DNA of 64,000 nucleotides, taken from the NCBI GenBank assembly GCA_900177435.1, contig FXAI01000010.1, forward strand, positions 114,271 through 178,270, given 5' to 3'. This DNA comes from Alteromonadaceae bacterium Bs31. Lineage in GTDB: Bacteria > Pseudomonadota > Gammaproteobacteria > Pseudomonadales > Cellvibrionaceae. The translations under genes were made by a program, and so were the position numbers. Below are positions 1 through 8,521 of the stretch, in pieces. The notes under the pieces were generated by a model. It was not told the DNA's origin. It saw only the letters and a program-made list of their open reading frames with translations, and searched no databases. The first letter of the stretch is position 1; each line of letters begins with the position of its first letter.

Positions 1-778
1 CGGTAACCAGCTCAGTAATGACTTGGGTATAGGCTTTTGAGCGGTTCAACAAACTCAAATACTGATAAAGCACGCCAGCGGGAATCATCAGCAGCCAGAA
101 AACTAGGATACCCAGGTACCAGTTATCCTTGCTTACCCATTCGCCGATCAAATACATCGACTCCACTTCCAGCTCCACCTCGGTGGCCTGAAAGAAAGAA
201 ATACTGACATCAAAACCAATGGTGCTTACATTGCCAAATTCCGGAGGAAGCTGGCTTCGATGCAACGTGCGCTGCTCCTTCCACCACTCCGCCACTACGA
301 ACTCATCCAAACCTATATGAACCTCGCCCGCCTGAAATTCGGATGTTTGAAGGTTCAAATGGAGGTATTTGGCAGAATTGGCATCATCTGATTCTGAGTA
401 CTCTTCATTGTAATTGCGCATGAACAGCCTGATGCGCGGCGCATCACCACTGAATTTGGCCTTAATCACCAATTGCGAATAACCCGACAGGTCGTCGCCA
501 AGGGATAAATCATAGCCGTAGTACATATTAGCGCCACACAATTGCGGCCTCTCATCCTCCTGCCGCTTGCAGGCAAAATGAAACTTATCTCTGTTTATCC
601 ATTCAGCCGCCTGCAATTGATCGTCGGAGTAGGCTTGAAACAACTCATTGCGCCAGTTACCGGAGTGCGGGATAAGCTTATAGCTGCGCTCGGGAATCAA
701 CTCGTAGGCAAGAATGGCTATAAGCGTAAGCGCAGCAGCTCTTAACAGGGTGGTATTCAGTTTTTTCTTCTGGCCCAT
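1..778 (-). CDS. Membrane-anchored sensory protein, N-terminal part (probable diguanylate cyclase), cut by the window edge
   Basis: About 259 codons are visible on the minus strand from an ATG at 778-776. An in-frame TAA lies eight codons upstream, so this is the only reasonable start. The N terminus (MGQKKKLNTTLLRAAALTLI) is a basic stretch plus a membrane anchor. A roughly 190-residue extracytoplasmic region follows, rich in beta-type sequence and resembling a ligand-binding or galactose-binding-like fold. A second membrane segment (around NWYLGILVFWLLMIPAG, residue about 220) leads into the cytoplasm just before the edge. In related gammaproteobacteria this layout usually precedes a GGDEF domain, but the catalytic part lies outside the window, so a histidine kinase is also possible. 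The membrane topology is seen; the enzymatic role is inferred. Confidence 0.6.
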   Translation of the reverse strand, partial: MGQKKKLNTTLLRAAALTLIAILAYELIPERSYKLIPHSGNWRNELFQAYSDDQLQAAEWINRDKFHFACKRQEDERPQLCGANMYYGYDLSLGDDLSGYSQLVIKAKFSGDAPRIRLFMRNYNEEYSESDDANSAKYLHLNLQTSEFQAGEVHIGLDEFVVAEWWKEQRTLHRSQLPPEFGNVSTIGFDVSISFFQATEVELEVESMYLIGEWVSKDNWYLGILVFWLLMIPAGVLYQYLSLLNRSKAYTQVITELVT

Positions 779-920
779 TGGGTAGATCGTGATGTTCCGT
801 TAACGAGTTTTAACAGGGCAAAGCTGAATATTTCGACGCCCCAACAATTAAAGTCTAGCAGCCCCCACCCATGCTGCCGCACGCAATGGCAATGTGCCTA
901 CATCGAGGTCACATTCTTTG

Positions 921-926
921 TATAAT
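921..926 (+). promoter_or_regulatory. Probable sigma-70 -10 element for leuS
   Basis: A perfect TATAAT at 921-926 lies 47 bp before the leuS ATG. The -35 region about 17-18 bp upstream (around 897-903) is weak. A transcript would start near 933 and cover the leuS-lptE-holA operon. Confidence 0.5.
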
Positions 927-973
927 GCCCTGCCAAATATCAGCTCACTCGCACTTAGCCGCAACAGGACCCA

Positions 974-3565
974 ATGAAAGAACTCTATAACCCTTCTGAA
1001 ATCGAACAACAGGCCCAGCAATACTGGGAGTCAAACAAGTGCTTCGAAGTAACGGAAGACCCGGACAAAGAAAAATTCTACTGCCTTGCAATGTTCCCCT
1101 ACCCCAGCGGTCGGCTGCATATGGGGCACGTGCGCAACTATACCATTAGCGATGTCATTGCTCGCTTTCAGCGCATGCAAGGCAAAAATGTTCTCCACCC
1201 TATGGGCTGGGATGCCTTCGGCCTACCCGCTGAAAATGCTGCCATCAAAAACAATACGGCACCGGCCGCATGGACTTACTCCAATACCGACTACATGCGC
1301 AAGCAACTAAAAGAGCTGGGCTTTGGTTTCGACTGGTCGAGAGAAGTCACCACTTGTAAAGCGGATTACTACAAATGGGAGCAATGGTTCTTCACGCGCC
1401 TCTACCAAAAGGGCCTGGCTTACAAAAAAGTATCAGCGGTTAACTGGTGCCCCACGGACGAAACCGTGCTCGCCAATGAGCAAGTTGTAGAAGGCTGCTG
1501 TTGGCGCTGCGACACACCGGTTGAACGTAAAGAAATCCCCCAGTGGTTTATCCGTATTACCGACTACGCAGAAGAACTGCTTAAGGACCTGGACAAACTA
1601 CCCAATTGGCCTGAGCAGGTGCGCACCATGCAGCGCAACTGGATCGGTAAAAGTCGCGGGGTTGAAATGCGTTTTGACCTGAGTGAACAAATTGCAGGCC
1701 ACAGCAGCTTCGAGGTGTACACCACTCGCCCGGATACCACTATGGGCATTACTTATGTGAGCCTGGCGGCCGAGCACCCGGTATCTCTGGCTGTAGCTGA
1801 AAACAATGTCGAGCTGGCCAACTTTATTCAGCAATGCAAAGTACAAAGTGTTGCCGAGGCCGATATGGCCTCCATGGAAAAGAAAGGCATAGACACCGGC
1901 CTCAAGGCACTGCACCCCATTACAGGAGAAGAAGTGGCCGTTTGGGTGGGCAACTACGTGCTCATGGACTACGGCTCCGGTGCCGTGATGGCAGTGCCCG
2001 CGCACGATCAACGCGACTGGGAATTTGCCAAAAAATACGGTTTGGAAATCAAACAGGTTATCGCCCCGGCTAACAACGAAGAAATCGACCTGGAAAAAGC
2101 CGCGTTTGTCGACAAAGGCATACTGGTTAATTCCGGCGAATACGACGGACTCCACTTCGATGCCGCCTTTGAAGCGATTTCTCAAACCCTGATTGCCGCC
2201 GACAAGGGCCGGGTAAGTACCAATTTCCGACTGCGTGACTGGGGTGTGAGCCGCCAGCGCTACTGGGGTGCACCCATCCCCATATTCAATCTTCCAGACG
2301 GTGGCGAAATCCCCGTACCCCCAGAAAAGCTGCCCATCCTGCTACCCGAAGAGGTGGTTATGGACGGCGTGCAATCCCCCATAAAAGCCGACCCCAACTG
2401 GCGCAAAGACGACATTAACGGCCAGCCAGTTGAGCGAGAAACAGACACCTTCGATACCTTCATGGAAAGCTCCTGGTACTACGCACGCTACGCAGCCCCC
2501 AGTGACGAGCTGATGCTGGATAAAGCCAAGGCGGACTACTGGCTGCCGGTGGACCAATATGTGGGAGGCATCGAGCACGCCATTCTTCACCTCCTCTATG
2601 CACGCTTTTACCACAAGCTGCTGCGAGATGAAGGCCTGGTTGGCTGCGACGAGCCTTTTGAGCGCCTGCTATGCCAGGGTATGGTACTGGCCGATGCCTT
2701 TTACAAAGACAGCAACGGCAATAAGGATTGGGTTGCCCTCGACGATGTGGATATCACACGCGATGACAAGGGCCGGTTTGTCTCGGCAACGCAACGCAGT
2801 AGCGGCGATAAGCTGCTGTACGCGGGCTCCACGAAAATGTCCAAATCAAAGCTGAACACCGTGGACCCGGAAGACCTGATCAAGCAATACGGTGCCGATA
2901 CCGTTCGCCTGTTCTCCATGTTTGCCGCCCCCCCGGAACAAAGCCTGGAATGGACCGACAGCGGTGTTGAGGGGGCCTCACGTTTTTTGAAAAAACTGTG
3001 GAAAGCAGTGGCCAGCCACGTTCAAGCAGGCACTCCGGGTCAACTGGATGTAGCCGCAATAGAAGGCGCTCAAAAAGACTTGCGTAGAAAAACCCACGAA
3101 ACCATTCAAAAGGTTTCAGATGACTTTGGCCGCAGGCAGATGTTCAATACCGCCATTGCCGCAGTGATGGAGCTTTTAAACGACGTGAATAAACAGGCAG
3201 ATCGCAGCACACCGCTGGGCCTGGCCGTTGAACGGGAAGCCCTGGAAACCGCTGTGCTGGTACTCGCACCTATTATTCCTCACGCCAGCCATAGACTCTG
3301 GCAAGCGCTGGGGCACAAAAATGCGGTGATCGATGCGAGCTGGCCAAAGCTGGACAAAGCAGCGCTGGTGAGAAGCGCAATTACCATCGTTGCACAGGTG
3401 AACGGCAAAGTACGAAGCAAGTTCGAAGCCGCTCCCGACGCAGATAAAGATAGCCTGGAAAGAACCGCTCTCGCCGACGAAAATATTAAAAAACACATAG
3501 ATGGCAAAATGATTCGAAAAATTATCGTTGTACCTGGCAAACTGGTGAATATCGTTGCAAATTAA
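974..3565 (+). CDS. leuS: Leucyl-tRNA synthetase
   Basis: This class I aminoacyl-tRNA synthetase charges tRNA-Leu with leucine in the cytoplasm. At 863 residues it has the normal length for bacterial LeuRS. The HIGH-type signature is HMGH at residues 49-52 and the KMSKS loop is intact at 621-625. The CP1 editing domain occupies roughly residues 220-420 and the anticodon-binding domain the last 200 residues. It is the first gene of an operon: the next gene, lptE, starts inside its last codons. No truncation or missing residue is apparent. Confidence 0.98.
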   Translation: MKELYNPSEIEQQAQQYWESNKCFEVTEDPDKEKFYCLAMFPYPSGRLHMGHVRNYTISDVIARFQRMQGKNVLHPMGWDAFGLPAENAAIKNNTAPAAWTYSNTDYMRKQLKELGFGFDWSREVTTCKADYYKWEQWFFTRLYQKGLAYKKVSAVNWCPTDETVLANEQVVEGCCWRCDTPVERKEIPQWFIRITDYAEELLKDLDKLPNWPEQVRTMQRNWIGKSRGVEMRFDLSEQIAGHSSFEVYTTRPDTTMGITYVSLAAEHPVSLAVAENNVELANFIQQCKVQSVAEADMASMEKKGIDTGLKALHPITGEEVAVWVGNYVLMDYGSGAVMAVPAHDQRDWEFAKKYGLEIKQVIAPANNEEIDLEKAAFVDKGILVNSGEYDGLHFDAAFEAISQTLIAADKGRVSTNFRLRDWGVSRQRYWGAPIPIFNLPDGGEIPVPPEKLPILLPEEVVMDGVQSPIKADPNWRKDDINGQPVERETDTFDTFMESSWYYARYAAPSDELMLDKAKADYWLPVDQYVGGIEHAILHLLYARFYHKLLRDEGLVGCDEPFERLLCQGMVLADAFYKDSNGNKDWVALDDVDITRDDKGRFVSATQRSSGDKLLYAGSTKMSKSKLNTVDPEDLIKQYGADTVRLFSMFAAPPEQSLEWTDSGVEGASRFLKKLWKAVASHVQAGTPGQLDVAAIEGAQKDLRRKTHETIQKVSDDFGRRQMFNTAIAAVMELLNDVNKQADRSTPLGLAVEREALETAVLVLAPIIPHASHRLWQALGHKNAVIDASWPKLDKAALVRSAITIVAQVNGKVRSKFEAAPDADKDSLERTALADENIKKHIDGKMIRKIIVVPGKLVNIVAN

Positions 3566-4043
3566 ATTTTTCGCCACAATCCTGTTAGCGGCGGCAATCA
3601 GTGCCTGCGGCTGGCAGCTGCGTGGAATGGAACACCACAAAGGCGGCCAAAGCTCTGCCCTGCCAGAGCAGCTAGAGATGGAGATTCTGGAGCGCAACAG
3701 CCGCTTAGCTCAGACCATGGAGCTGGTATTACGCAGTAAAAATGTTGAGCTTACTGCCGAGGCACCGCTGATTTTAGTGCTCGAGTCTGAACGCCTGGAC
3801 AAACGCCCTCTGGCCGTAAGCGATACCGGGGTAACCGCACAATATCAACTCACGCTTATTGTTCGCTACCACTACAAAACCCGGGACGGCGAAGAGGCTT
3901 TAGCTTCACGACGCATAACCAGTTGGCGCAGCTACGATTTTAATGCCCAGCTCATTGTGGCAAAAACACAGGAAGAGCAATCCCTCGTAAACGAAATGCG
4001 CGAGGAGCTGGCCTACCGTATTCTCGATAGTTTACCGCGTTAA
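3555..4043 (+). CDS. lptE: LPS-assembly lipoprotein LptE
   Basis: LptE plugs the LptD barrel and helps insert lipopolysaccharide into the outer leaflet of the outer membrane. The 162-residue product starts with a lipoprotein signal peptide ending in AISAC, with the lipidated cysteine at residue 18. The start is a TTG at 3555 that overlaps the last 11 bases of leuS. It is preferred because it gives the complete signal peptide and is preceded by GGTG. The order leuS-lptE-holA is conserved in gammaproteobacteria and supports the name even though LptE sequences diverge strongly. Confidence 0.9.
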   Translation: MQIKFFATILLAAAISACGWQLRGMEHHKGGQSSALPEQLEMEILERNSRLAQTMELVLRSKNVELTAEAPLILVLESERLDKRPLAVSDTGVTAQYQLTLIVRYHYKTRDGEEALASRRITSWRSYDFNAQLIVAKTQEEQSLVNEMREELAYRILDSLPR

Positions 4044-4047
4044 CACT

Positions 4048-5097
4048 ATGCCTAAATTGCGTGCTGAACAACTTCAAACAGCGCTAAAGAAAAATATTGC
4101 GCCGGTTTATTTTATTAGCGGTGACGAAGAACTCATCGTACACGAGAGCTGCGATGCAATTCGCAAAGCAGCGCGCTTGCAGGGCTTCAGCGAAAGAGAG
4201 CTGCACCATACTGACGCAGGCTTCAGTTGGGACGAGCTCTACAACAGTGCCAACGCACTCTCTCTGTTTGCCGAAAAAAAAATAATCGAAATACGCATAC
4301 ACAACGGCAAACCCGGCGACGCCGGAAGCAAAGCGCTTGTCGAATATTGTGCAAACCCCAGCGAAGATAATCTTTTACTTTTGGTGAGCCCCAAAATTGA
4401 TAGCCGCAGCCAAAAAAGTAAATGGTTCCAGGCTATAGAGAATACTGGCGTAACGGTGCAGGTATGGCCGGTCACCTTGCAACAAATGCCTCGCTGGGTT
4501 GACCAAAGAATGAAAGCAGCCAGCATGAATGCCAGCACAGAGGCCATCGATATTTTATGCGCAAAAACAGAGGGCAACCTCTTGGCCGCTGTTCAAGAAA
4601 TTGAAAAATTAAAACTATTGTCCAACGATGGCATGGTCGACGCGCAACTTATGACAGCATCGGTAATGGACTCCGCCCGCTATGATATTTTCGGCCTGGT
4701 AGACAAGGCCATCTACGGCGACAATAGAGCGGCGGCAGAAAGCCTGCATGGCTTGCGAGGTGAAGGCACCGAGCCGCTAACGCTGCTATGGGCACTCACG
4801 CGAGAAATTCGCAATCTCTACTGCATTAAAGAAGGCATGGAGCGCGGAGAGAATTTCGATGCAGCGGCGCGCCGTAACGGCATATGGGACAAACGCAAAC
4901 CCGTAGTCAAAAATGCCCTGCACAGATTAAAAATTAAAGACCTGCAAGTATTGCTAAAAAAAGCAGCCCTCGCAGACAGAACAACCAAGGGTGCAGCCTC
5001 CGGCGACGTTTGGAATATCCTTTTAGACATCACTCTGGGTTTAGCCAGCGTCTCGGTACTGAGCGATAGAACACAAAAAATGGAGCTGAAGACCTGA
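4048..5097 (+). CDS. holA: DNA polymerase III subunit delta
   Basis: HolA is the clamp-loader subunit that opens the beta sliding clamp. The 349-residue protein begins four bases after the lptE stop. It shows the expected layout: a divergent AAA+-like N-terminal domain without a working Walker A, a middle lid region, and a helical collar domain at the C terminus. Its place directly after leuS-lptE is the typical gammaproteobacterial context. It overlaps the next gene by one base (TGATG), suggesting translational coupling. Confidence 0.96.
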   Translation: MPKLRAEQLQTALKKNIAPVYFISGDEELIVHESCDAIRKAARLQGFSERELHHTDAGFSWDELYNSANALSLFAEKKIIEIRIHNGKPGDAGSKALVEYCANPSEDNLLLLVSPKIDSRSQKSKWFQAIENTGVTVQVWPVTLQQMPRWVDQRMKAASMNASTEAIDILCAKTEGNLLAAVQEIEKLKLLSNDGMVDAQLMTASVMDSARYDIFGLVDKAIYGDNRAAAESLHGLRGEGTEPLTLLWALTREIRNLYCIKEGMERGENFDAAARRNGIWDKRKPVVKNALHRLKIKDLQVLLKKAALADRTTKGAASGDVWNILLDITLGLASVSVLSDRTQKMELKT

Positions 5098-5399
5098 TGC
5101 TTCTCAAGCAACTTGCTTTATCTACATTAATGTTATTTTTCCTGCTTGCCTGTGGCAATAATTCAGGAGAAACCACCAGCCAGTATTCTGCTATCGATGA
5201 AAACTCTCAAGAGGCTTACACCATTCTGCACGGCTATTTAAAACGTCGCGGAGGCGCTCCGCAAAAAGCGGAGATGCGCGTAATCACAAGCGAGGCCAAG
5301 TTAACGTTTAAATGGCAACAGGAGGAGGGCACTCGCTATTTTAGTATGGAGCAACGTGAAGGCGCCTGGCTCATTCAGGAAATTTCCGCTACTCCATAG
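5097..5399 (+). CDS. Small lipoprotein of unknown function
   Basis: The 100-residue product has a signal peptide with a lipobox ending FLLAC (cysteine 19) followed by GNNSGE, so it is predicted to be lipidated. The mature part is about 80 residues, mixed charged and aromatic, with no domain I recognise. It overlaps holA by one base and closes the leuS operon, so it is probably co-expressed. The next gene converges on it. Confidence 0.75.
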   Translation: MLLKQLALSTLMLFFLLACGNNSGETTSQYSAIDENSQEAYTILHGYLKRRGGAPQKAEMRVITSEAKLTFKWQQEEGTRYFSMEQREGAWLIQEISATP

Positions 5400-5418
5400 G
5401 AATAATAAGCTAAAAGAT

Positions 5419-7248
5419 TTACACCTCACCTAAAAAACCACCCGACTGCCTCTGCCACAGTTGCGCATACAAGCCACCCGTTGTCAGCAGTTGTTTATGT
5501 GTACCCTGCTCAACAATATTCCCTTCCTCCAACACAATTAAACGATCCATCGCAGCGATAGTAGAGAGCCTGTGAGCAATGGCAATAACGGTTTTACCTT
5601 GCATCAAGTCGTTGAGGTTTTCCTGAATAGCAGCCTCTACTTCGGAATCTAGCGCCGAGGTGGCTTCATCTAAAATTAATATGGGTGCATTTTTTAACAG
5701 CACTCTCGCAATGGCTACGCGCTGCCGTTGGCCGCCAGACAACTTCACACCTCGCTCACCCACATGAGCCTCGTATGCTTTGCGACCCTTTGGGTCGCTC
5801 AGTGTTGCAATAAACTCATCAGCCTTTGCCTTGCGAGCTGCGGCAATCATTTCCTCATCAGAGGCATCCGGTCGCCCATATACCAAATTGTCACGCACAG
5901 AGCGGTGCAATAGTGAGGTGTCTTGAGTAACCACACCGATTTTTTCCCTCAGGCTCTCCTGGGTCACCCCTGCGATATTCTGACCATCGACAAATATTTC
6001 ACCCTTTTCCGTATCGTAAAAACGCAACAACAAATTTACCAGGGTAGATTTTCCAGCGCCGGAGCGGCCAACAAAACCCACTTTTTCACCCGCTTTAATA
6101 TTCAGGGCAAAATGATCGATTACACCACTGGCCTTGCCGTAATGAAAACTTACATCCTTAAATTCAATTTCACCCGCATTCACCTGCAAGGGCTTAGCGT
6201 GCTCAGAATCCATGACAGCCCGCGACTGGGCAACAGTATTCATACCGTCTCGGGCAGTACCAATATTTTCAAATAACTTGGAAACCTCCCACATAATCCA
6301 TTGCGACATGCCGTTCATGCGCAGCACCATTGCAATGGCGGCGGCAATGGCACCGGCACTTAGATCTCCCTGCATCCATAGCCACAGGCACAGGGTAGAC
6401 ACAGAAAATATCGCGGTAATGTTCATCAGCCAAAGCGAAAAATTTAGCGAAGTGGCCAAACGCATTTGTGGGTAAACCGTTTTCAGAAAGTCTCCCATAC
6501 CCTCACGGGCGTATTCAGACTCTCGCTGGGAATGAGAGAACAGCTTAACGGTAGAGATATTGGTATAGGTATCGACTATTCGACCATTCATTTCTGAACG
6601 AGCATCCGCCTGCTTGGCAGAAATATCCGCCAGCTTGGGCAAAAAATATTTCAGCAATAAAACATAGGCTAAAATCCAGAGCACAAACGGAACAGCAAGA
6701 CGGAGATCCAACAATGCCACCAGTACCACCACACTGCCAAAATACACCGTCACGTAAACCACCACATCCAGCAGCAACATGACGGTTTCACGCACGGCCA
6801 AGGCTGTCTGCATAACCTTGGTGGCAATGCGACCAGCGAATTCATTTTGATAAAAGGAGTAGCTCTGCCCCAGCAAGTAGCGATGCGCCAGCCAGCGAAT
6901 GGCCATAGGGTAATTACCCAGCAGGGTTTGATGCATGATGGCGGAGTGAATAAAGACAATTACCGGCAGTAAAAATAACAGAATAGCGCTCATTAATAGC
7001 AGGCGCCCTCCCTTCTCAGCCAACAATGTTTCCGGCGTGTACAGAGAAAGCCAGTCCACCAGCTCACCCAAAAAACCCACCAGGGCTACCTCGAGAATGG
7101 CAAGCATTGCCGCACTCACAGCGAGGATGATCAAATAGCGCTCACAACCCCGGGTATAGTGCAGCAAAAACGGCAACAACTTGTTCGGCGGTTGCTGAAC
7201 CCGGTGGGCAGGAAAGGGTTTAACCAGTTTTTCGAAGAAAGCGTACAT
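5419..7248 (-). CDS. ABC exporter, fused permease and ATPase (MsbA/LmrA type)
   Basis: The N-terminal half holds a six-helix exporter-type transmembrane domain (about residues 50-340). The C-terminal half is a complete ABC ATPase with Walker A GRSGAGKST near residue 392, signature LSGGQRQRVAIAR near 504, and Walker B ILILDEATSALDSE near 526. I place the start at the ATG at 7248 (609 residues) because AGGGA lies about seven bases upstream; an in-frame TTG at 7290 has no comparable ribosome site. The substrate cannot be read from the sequence; lipids, peptides or drugs are typical for the family. It is divergent from the yjbQ homologue. Confidence 0.92.
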   Translation of the reverse strand: MYAFFEKLVKPFPAHRVQQPPNKLLPFLLHYTRGCERYLIILAVSAAMLAILEVALVGFLGELVDWLSLYTPETLLAEKGGRLLLMSAILLFLLPVIVFIHSAIMHQTLLGNYPMAIRWLAHRYLLGQSYSFYQNEFAGRIATKVMQTALAVRETVMLLLDVVVYVTVYFGSVVVLVALLDLRLAVPFVLWILAYVLLLKYFLPKLADISAKQADARSEMNGRIVDTYTNISTVKLFSHSQRESEYAREGMGDFLKTVYPQMRLATSLNFSLWLMNITAIFSVSTLCLWLWMQGDLSAGAIAAAIAMVLRMNGMSQWIMWEVSKLFENIGTARDGMNTVAQSRAVMDSEHAKPLQVNAGEIEFKDVSFHYGKASGVIDHFALNIKAGEKVGFVGRSGAGKSTLVNLLLRFYDTEKGEIFVDGQNIAGVTQESLREKIGVVTQDTSLLHRSVRDNLVYGRPDASDEEMIAAARKAKADEFIATLSDPKGRKAYEAHVGERGVKLSGGQRQRVAIARVLLKNAPILILDEATSALDSEVEAAIQENLNDLMQGKTVIAIAHRLSTIAAMDRLIVLEEGNIVEQGTHKQLLTTGGLYAQLWQRQSGGFLGEV

Positions 7249-7310
7249 GCTTGTCCCTGATGTTAAAATTGCGCAATATAATAGCGCCAAGTGATTAATA
7301 ATAAGGTCAT

Positions 7311-7718
7311 ATGATTACTACTTTATCCATTTCGGTTTCTGGCCAGGGGCTGCACGCCTTTACCTCAAAGGTCAATACTGTGGTCAGCAACAGCGGCGTG
7401 CAGGAAGGCCTGTGCACGCTATTCGTCAAGCACACCTCCGCCAGTTTGCTGATTCAGGAAAACTACGACCCTTCCGCCCAGCACGACCTGGAACGCTGGT
7501 TAAACCGGCTGGTACCGGAGCGAGACTCACTCTACACCCACACCCTCGAAGGTGACGACGACATGCCGGCCCACATAAAAGCCGCACTAACCGCCACCAG
7601 TCTCTCCATCCCCATCGTTGATGGCAAGCTGGCGCTGGGCACCTGGCAGGGAATCTACCTCTGGGAGCACCGTCGCATGGCCTGCGCTCGAAACATTGTT
7701 GTGCACATTGGAGTGTAA
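7311..7718 (+). CDS. YjbQ family protein (UPF0047)
   Basis: The 135-residue single-domain protein matches the YjbQ/UPF0047 family, annotated as a possible secondary thiamine-phosphate synthase on the basis of complementation in other bacteria. Conserved features include FVKHTSASLLIQENYDPSA in the first half and GTWQGIYLWEHR near the C terminus. The start ATG at 7311 follows AAGG. The next gene begins immediately after the stop codon, so the two are likely cotranscribed. The cellular role here is unknown. Confidence 0.9.
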   Translation: MITTLSISVSGQGLHAFTSKVNTVVSNSGVQEGLCTLFVKHTSASLLIQENYDPSAQHDLERWLNRLVPERDSLYTHTLEGDDDMPAHIKAALTATSLSIPIVDGKLALGTWQGIYLWEHRRMACARNIVVHIGV

Positions 7719-8444
7719 ATGGCTCGCCGTCGCTCCGCACGTAAACACAGCGTAAGTCAGCGCACTATTGGCGGGATGGACATCGTGGTAACCCGCAAAT
7801 CCATGAAGTACTTACGCCTGAAAGTAAGCCCGCCGGATGGCTGTGTGAGCTTGTCGGCGCCCTTTAATGCCAGCAACAGTGAAATAGAGGCGATGGTGCT
7901 AGACCGGCTCGATTGGATCCGCCACCAACAACACGAAATTTCAAAACGAGCCCCCAGCCCTCAGGCTCAGTTTGTTGAGGGCGAGAAGCATCTGGTGTGG
8001 GGAGAGCGAAAAACCCTCCAACTTCAAACGGTTGGCCGAGGCCGAGGCGCCGAGATACTCGGCGATGAGCTGATACTGCGTGTACTAGCCGATGATAACC
8101 GGGAAATTCGCTGCAAACTGCTCGACGAGTTCTACCGTGAGCAAATTGCTCTTCGCTTACCGGGCCTGGCGCAACACTGGCAGCCCATTGTCGATCGGCA
8201 GGCAAGCTTTTTTGGTATAAAAAAAATGCTTACTCGCTGGGGTAGCTGCAATATTGATCGCGCAAGGGTTTGGCTCAATCTCGAGCTGGCGAAATATCCC
8301 CCTCGCTGCCTGGACTATGTATTTGTGCATGAACTGGTTCACCTCCACGAAGCCAACCACAGTGCTCGCTTCTACGCCCTGCTAGACCAATTTATGCCCG
8401 ACTGGCAACAATGGCATAACTTGCTTAAACACGGGAGTTTATAG
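7719..8444 (+). CDS. YgjP/DUF45 (SprT-like) zinc metalloprotease
   Basis: The 241-residue protein has HELVH at residues 204-208 followed by a downstream HS (HELVHLHEANHS), the zinc-binding pattern of the YgjP-like M48-type family. The N-terminal half has the conserved start VTRKSMKYLRLKVSPPDG. It directly abuts yjbQ without spacing. Members are intracellular peptidases of poorly known function, and some occur in restriction-modification loci; nothing here indicates such a context. Confidence 0.9.
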   Translation: MARRRSARKHSVSQRTIGGMDIVVTRKSMKYLRLKVSPPDGCVSLSAPFNASNSEIEAMVLDRLDWIRHQQHEISKRAPSPQAQFVEGEKHLVWGERKTLQLQTVGRGRGAEILGDELILRVLADDNREIRCKLLDEFYREQIALRLPGLAQHWQPIVDRQASFFGIKKMLTRWGSCNIDRARVWLNLELAKYPPRCLDYVFVHELVHLHEANHSARFYALLDQFMPDWQQWHNLLKHGSL

Positions 8445-8521
8445 GCGTAATTTCTGTGAAAAAACCCCAACAGCCGCTATCATGATCATGGTATAACACT
8501 GTATTTTCAGGCGACACGCTA

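Noticed and set aside
542..745. Small plus-strand open frame with a possible signal-like start
   Set aside because: It lies wholly antisense to the clear minus-strand sensory-protein gene (1-778), which has a membrane anchor and a sensible start.
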